A DNA stretch of 35,071 nt from positions 19,237 to 54,307 of the forward strand of contig DGDO01000065.1 of the NCBI GenBank assembly GCA_002385475.1, in the 5' to 3' direction. Made by a program: the position numbers and the translations under genes. Of this stretch, positions 31,862 to 35,071 are shown one piece after another. This DNA comes from Candidatus Sordicultor fermentans. Lineage in GTDB: Bacteria > Atribacterota > Atribacteria > Atribacterales > Caldatribacteriaceae. The notes below the pieces were generated by a model. The model ran no database searches. It was given only the letters and a program-made list of their open reading frames with translations, and was not told the origin of the DNA. How positions within the stretch are numbered: position 1 is the stretch's first letter; each line of letters begins with the position of its first letter.

Positions 31862-32734
31862 TCACCCCTTTACTGCTCCAGCTACCAGCCCCATACGAAC
31901 AAAACGCTGAATACCAATATAGAGAAACGCAGGAATCAAGCCAGCCACCAAAGCAGTAGCAGCTAATCTTCCCGGGTCTACAATCTCTCCTCCCCAGAGG
32001 AAAAAACCAATGTGAATAGGAAGAGTATATTTATCCTGTGTGTTGATTAAAACAGTAGCAAAAACCGCATCTCCCCAAGAGAGAACCAGAGAAAAAATAG
32101 CCACTGCTACCAGGCCGGGAGCAGCTAGTGGTAAAGTGATACGCAAAAAAGATTGGAAACGAGAACAACCATCTACCATAGCTGCCTCTTCTAACTCCTG
32201 AGGAATACCCATAAAGTAACCTCGTAACATATAAATGGCAAAAGGAACAGTATAAGCTAAATGAGCCAGAGTTAAACCAAAAAGTGAATCGTATAGACCC
32301 AAACGATTCATGATTATCGTAATAGGCACCATGAGAATGAAAGGAGGGAAAACGTAAGCAAAGAGAATGTAGGAAGATACTATCCTCTTTCCCCGGTACT
32401 GAAAGCGGGCCAAATTATAAGCGGCAATGCTACTTACCACCATAGTCAAAGCTACAGCTCCTGCTGCAACAAGCAAAGTATTAATTAAGGGAGTAATAAT
32501 GGTAGGAGAGATAGAAAGCATAGCGCCGGTGACTTCCGCCATACTCCCTGAAGAGCCTACGAAAATGTCCCGAAAATTAGCCAAAGTGGGATTGCGAGGA
32601 AGACCCATACTCCATACTTCCTCCTCTGGAGAAAAAGCAGTTTTTACTACCCAGTAAATGGGAATAAATATCCAGAAAAGCAAAATTATCACAAAGAAAG
32701 CAACTAAAAATTTAGCGCTTTTATTTTTCTTCAT
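31862..32734 (-). CDS. ABC sugar transporter permease (MalG type)
   Basis: 290 aa with six membrane helices. The ATPase-contact EAA loop is EEAAMVDGCSRFQSFLRITLPLAAPG (residues 190-215 or so). N-terminal WVVKTAFSPEEEVW is typical of MalG/LacG permeases. It pairs with the MalF-type permease one nucleotide upstream. The stop codon is 4 nt before the URO-D-like gene. No ATPase gene (MalK/MsmX) is present in the operon, so an ATPase from elsewhere must serve it. Confidence 0.95.
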   Translation of the reverse strand: MKKNKSAKFLVAFFVIILLFWIFIPIYWVVKTAFSPEEEVWSMGLPRNPTLANFRDIFVGSSGSMAEVTGAMLSISPTIITPLINTLLVAAGAVALTMVVSSIAAYNLARFQYRGKRIVSSYILFAYVFPPFILMVPITIIMNRLGLYDSLFGLTLAHLAYTVPFAIYMLRGYFMGIPQELEEAAMVDGCSRFQSFLRITLPLAAPGLVAVAIFSLVLSWGDAVFATVLINTQDKYTLPIHIGFFLWGGEIVDPGRLAATALVAGLIPAFLYIGIQRFVRMGLVAGAVKG

Positions 32735-32735
32735 T

Positions 32736-33581
32736 TTACTCCAGACTCCTTACTGTAAAATAGATCAAAATAACAAAAATGGGAAGAATAGTTACCGCAT
32801 AAGCAGAGGCCAGAGGATAATTTAAGCCCAGAAGAAAGGCAATTTTATAAGTAGCCATAGGGATAGTGAGAGTTGCATCAGCTGGACCGCCGGCTGTCAT
32901 CATCTTGGGAATAACAAAGTCTCCCATAGTCCACATAAGAGAAAGCCCACAAACAATTAAAAATACTTCTTTCAATAAAGGAAGAGTGATAGAAAAAAAT
33001 TTTTGCCAGGAAGAAGCGCCATCGATTTCCGCTGATTCGTATAATTCACCTGGAATAGATTGCAAACCAGATAAAAATCCTAGATAAAAAAATGGCCAAC
33101 CATGCCAGATATTTACCAAAATTAGAGAAGGCATGGCATATTGAACTCCCAACCAGTGGATAGGCTTCAGCCCCACAGCCTGCAAAAGCGCGTTCCCTAT
33201 ACCCCGATAGTCATAAACAAACCAGAACAGAACACAAACAACAAAAGGTTGAAGAGCATAAGGCAAAATAGCTAATCCCCGCAAAATCCCTCTTCCTCGG
33301 AACTCTTGGTTTAAAAGAACAGCTACTCCCAAACCAATGATGGCTTTAATAGCTACCGCTGGAAAAGCATATATCAAAGTATTTTTAACACTTTTATAGA
33401 ATATAGGATCTCGGAATATCCGGGAAAAATTCCGTACTCCCACAAAGGTAGGTGCTTTTCCAATAGGCATGTGCTGCAAACTCATCCAGAAAGTATAAAC
33501 AAGAGGAACAATCAGAATCAACCCTAAAATCAAAAGCGCGGGGATAACGTAAAACCAGCTGGTTAAAGTTTTAGTCTTCAT
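32736..33581 (-). CDS. ABC sugar transporter permease (MalF/UgpA type)
   Basis: 281 aa with six helices. The EAA loop reads YESAEIDGASSWQKFFSITLPLLKEV. The first helix (LILGLILIVPLVYTFWMSL) and GVRNFSRIFRDPIFYKSVKNTLIYAF match the family. It forms the channel with the next gene's product. It follows the binding-protein gene after a strong stem-loop (33601-33634), and ends 1 nt before the MalG-type gene. Confidence 0.95.
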   Translation of the reverse strand: MKTKTLTSWFYVIPALLILGLILIVPLVYTFWMSLQHMPIGKAPTFVGVRNFSRIFRDPIFYKSVKNTLIYAFPAVAIKAIIGLGVAVLLNQEFRGRGILRGLAILPYALQPFVVCVLFWFVYDYRGIGNALLQAVGLKPIHWLGVQYAMPSLILVNIWHGWPFFYLGFLSGLQSIPGELYESAEIDGASSWQKFFSITLPLLKEVFLIVCGLSLMWTMGDFVIPKMMTAGGPADATLTIPMATYKIAFLLGLNYPLASAYAVTILPIFVILIYFTVRSLE

Positions 33582-33600
33582 TTTTTATCCCAATAAGATA

Positions 33601-33634
33601 TATGCCTCCGGAGGAGAAAACCTCCGGAAGCATA
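33601..33634 (-). terminator. intergenic stem-loop between the binding-protein and permease genes
   Basis: TATGC-x-TCCGGAGG/CCTCCGGA-x-GCATA: a 13-bp stem with one mismatch and an AGAAAA loop. It is placed right after the binding-protein stop codon. No U run follows, so it is more likely an mRNA-stabilising or partial stop element that keeps binding protein in excess over permeases, as known for malE-malF. Confidence 0.72.
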
Positions 33635-33639
33635 TAGAT

Positions 33640-34956
33640 TCACCGTCCGTATGCTTCCCGCACCATATCTTCTAGTTTGACCTGAAATTCATCGATTACT
33701 TTGTCAAAGTCTTCCCCCTTTATCACTGCCTTTATTACCATGTCATTAATAACCCATCCCCAGCACAGGTCTTCCATTACTGACGAAGCTTCCCCTAAAG
33801 GATAAGCCATTGGGGTAGTGTGAAACTTGGTTCGCATAGCTGCTTCATAAGGGTCCATTCCCATAAACGGATACATACCTTGTTTCCAATTTTCACTCAA
33901 CACTTGCATCTGGCTTTTAAACACCGGAAGGTTATAAAGTTGGGATTGCTCACACCACCCCTGGCGATAAACTTCTTTGTCACCAAAGAAAGTGTAAAGA
34001 AGGTCTTTAGCTAAATCAGGATAAGGGGTTGAACTAAAAATAAAGTTACTTTCATCGCCTTGGTCGATGGGAAAAGCATCAGGATAGATCATGGTTTTAG
34101 GTACTAAATCTGGTTTTCCCGTCATTATCCCATACCAGATACTCATAGGATTAGAGGTCATAGCTACTCTTCCCTCCAGGAAAGCCATATTATTAGATAT
34201 ATCTACCCATTCCCCTGAATCAGGAGGGGTTAAACCCCGATCATAAATATCTTTTTCGAAAGCGAATGTTTTTTTAGCTATGGAACGATTAGGCTCTTTC
34301 CCAAACACTGCTCCTTCTACTGACCTATCACTCAAGAATCCTCCTCCAAAACCATAGTAATAAATCTGGAAAGTCCAATAGCAATCAGCTCCACTTCCTC
34401 CCAAAGGGAGACCTATTCCATAAACTCCCGGCTCCACTTGATTGGCTTTCTCAGCTGCTATAAGCACTCCCTCTTCGTTTTCAAAAGGCAACAAGTCGAG
34501 AACACCGGCTTTTTCCAGGATATCTTTGCGGACATGCATCCAGCTTAGCTCAAATCCTGAGGGGATAGAATAAACTTTTCCGTCTACCGTACCTTGTTTA
34601 AGCTTAATCTCAAAGAAATCATCTCTGCCCAGTTTATCTACCAGATCATCGAGAGGTAACAAAAGATCAGCTTCGGCAAACTTGGCTGTGGGGTAACCTC
34701 CAATAACCATATCTGGTTCGGTTCCTGACGCTATAGCTGTGGCTAATTTCGGGGACATATCTGCTACTGGAATCCAGGTGATTTTTACGTCCACTCCGTT
34801 GGCTGCTCCCCATTCGTAAGCTAAAGAGTTAAACCAGTAGGCTTGAGCCGGAGCAAAAGAAGCACGTCCCCAAATTTCTAAGGTGGGTTTTTGAGCTAAA
34901 GTTGCCCCCCCTCCCAACACCAACACTGCAACCAAAACAATAACTCTCTGTTTCAC
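33640..34956 (-). CDS. ABC sugar transporter, extracellular solute-binding protein (family 1)
   Basis: 438 aa. It has a signal peptide (KQR then hydrophobic VIVLVAVLVLGGGATLAQ) without a lipobox. The mature chain shows LEIWGRASFAPAQAYW, IPVADMSPKLATAIASGTEPDMVIGGYPTAKFAEADLLLPLDDLVD and SIPSGFELSWMHVRKDILEKAG, the family 1 signature blocks. It starts with GTG preceded by GGGAGGGG at 8-9 nt. It heads an operon with two permeases, the URO-D-like protein, a dehydrogenase and an aldolase. The ligand is unknown. The upstream 115 bp to the window end may hold its promoter; no clear boxes are seen. Confidence 0.93.
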   Translation of the reverse strand: MKQRVIVLVAVLVLGGGATLAQKPTLEIWGRASFAPAQAYWFNSLAYEWGAANGVDVKITWIPVADMSPKLATAIASGTEPDMVIGGYPTAKFAEADLLLPLDDLVDKLGRDDFFEIKLKQGTVDGKVYSIPSGFELSWMHVRKDILEKAGVLDLLPFENEEGVLIAAEKANQVEPGVYGIGLPLGGSGADCYWTFQIYYYGFGGGFLSDRSVEGAVFGKEPNRSIAKKTFAFEKDIYDRGLTPPDSGEWVDISNNMAFLEGRVAMTSNPMSIWYGIMTGKPDLVPKTMIYPDAFPIDQGDESNFIFSSTPYPDLAKDLLYTFFGDKEVYRQGWCEQSQLYNLPVFKSQMQVLSENWKQGMYPFMGMDPYEAAMRTKFHTTPMAYPLGEASSVMEDLCWGWVINDMVIKAVIKGEDFDKVIDEFQVKLEDMVREAYGR

Positions 34957-35071
34957 AGCTAAACCCCTCCCTTTTGGTTAGCAAAACAGAAGAAATTAAA
35001 TATCTTTTACCTTTTTCTCGCTTCCCTCTCTTTTTCTGGTTTCTACAAAAAACGAACAGCTACAGTGTAAA

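Overview
The window is a stretch of bacterial chromosome with moderate A+T content. It carries two carbohydrate-uptake loci around a core of translation genes. Both ABC solute-binding proteins have plain cleavable signal peptides without a lipobox, as in diderm bacteria with a periplasm. TTG and GTG starts with strong Shine-Dalgarno sequences are common. Sugar ABC importers, a URO-D-type methyltransferase, KDPG and HpcH/HpaI aldolases and a homocitrate/Re-citrate synthase-like enzyme suggest an anaerobic, saccharolytic, possibly thermophilic organism. The style recalls Atribacterota or Thermotogota. The phylum is an inference and cannot be proved from these genes.

Layout. 1-7.8 kb is a sugar-use locus. 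On the minus strand are an ABC sugar-binding protein, a GH127 beta-L-arabinofuranosidase, a FadR-type GntR regulator and an SDR dehydrogenase. On the plus strand are an FGGY sugar kinase and a KDPG-type aldolase. The regulator gene and the binding-protein gene carry the same promoter layout, with an identical 18-bp operator (core TGGTCTTACCA) just past the -10 box. 7.8-11.6 kb is a minus-strand operon: DUF2207 membrane protein, LemA, a 2-hydroxyacid dehydrogenase and a membrane-anchored nuclease. 11.7-13.3 kb holds a YdcF-family protein and an EamA transporter, convergent and overlapping. 13.3-20.6 kb is the translation block on the minus strand: thrS, a methyltransferase, prmA, a flavodoxin-like gene, a small gene, then secE-nusG-rplK-rplA-(L10 leader)-rplJ-rplL. 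A terminator ends it, with no rpoBC following.

20.6-23.7 kb is the accessory stretch. It has an A-rich ProC-like gene with its own promoter, palindromic repeat modules, a five-tRNA array (Asp-Phe-Gly-Cys-Val) and a decayed ISNCY-like insertion sequence whose catalytic middle is missing. 23.7-28.9 kb holds a catalytic/non-catalytic M16 peptidase pair and, divergently, an aminotransferase plus a homocitrate-synthase-family gene. 28.9-35 kb is a second catabolic operon on the minus strand: binding protein, two permeases, a URO-D/MtaA-like protein, a 2-hydroxyacid dehydrogenase and an HpcH/HpaI aldolase. It has no ATPase gene in view.

The most interesting items are the URO-D-containing transport operon, the operator pair that defines a small local regulon, the repeat/IS island around the tRNA array, and a threonyl-tRNA synthetase that seems to lack a full TGS domain.
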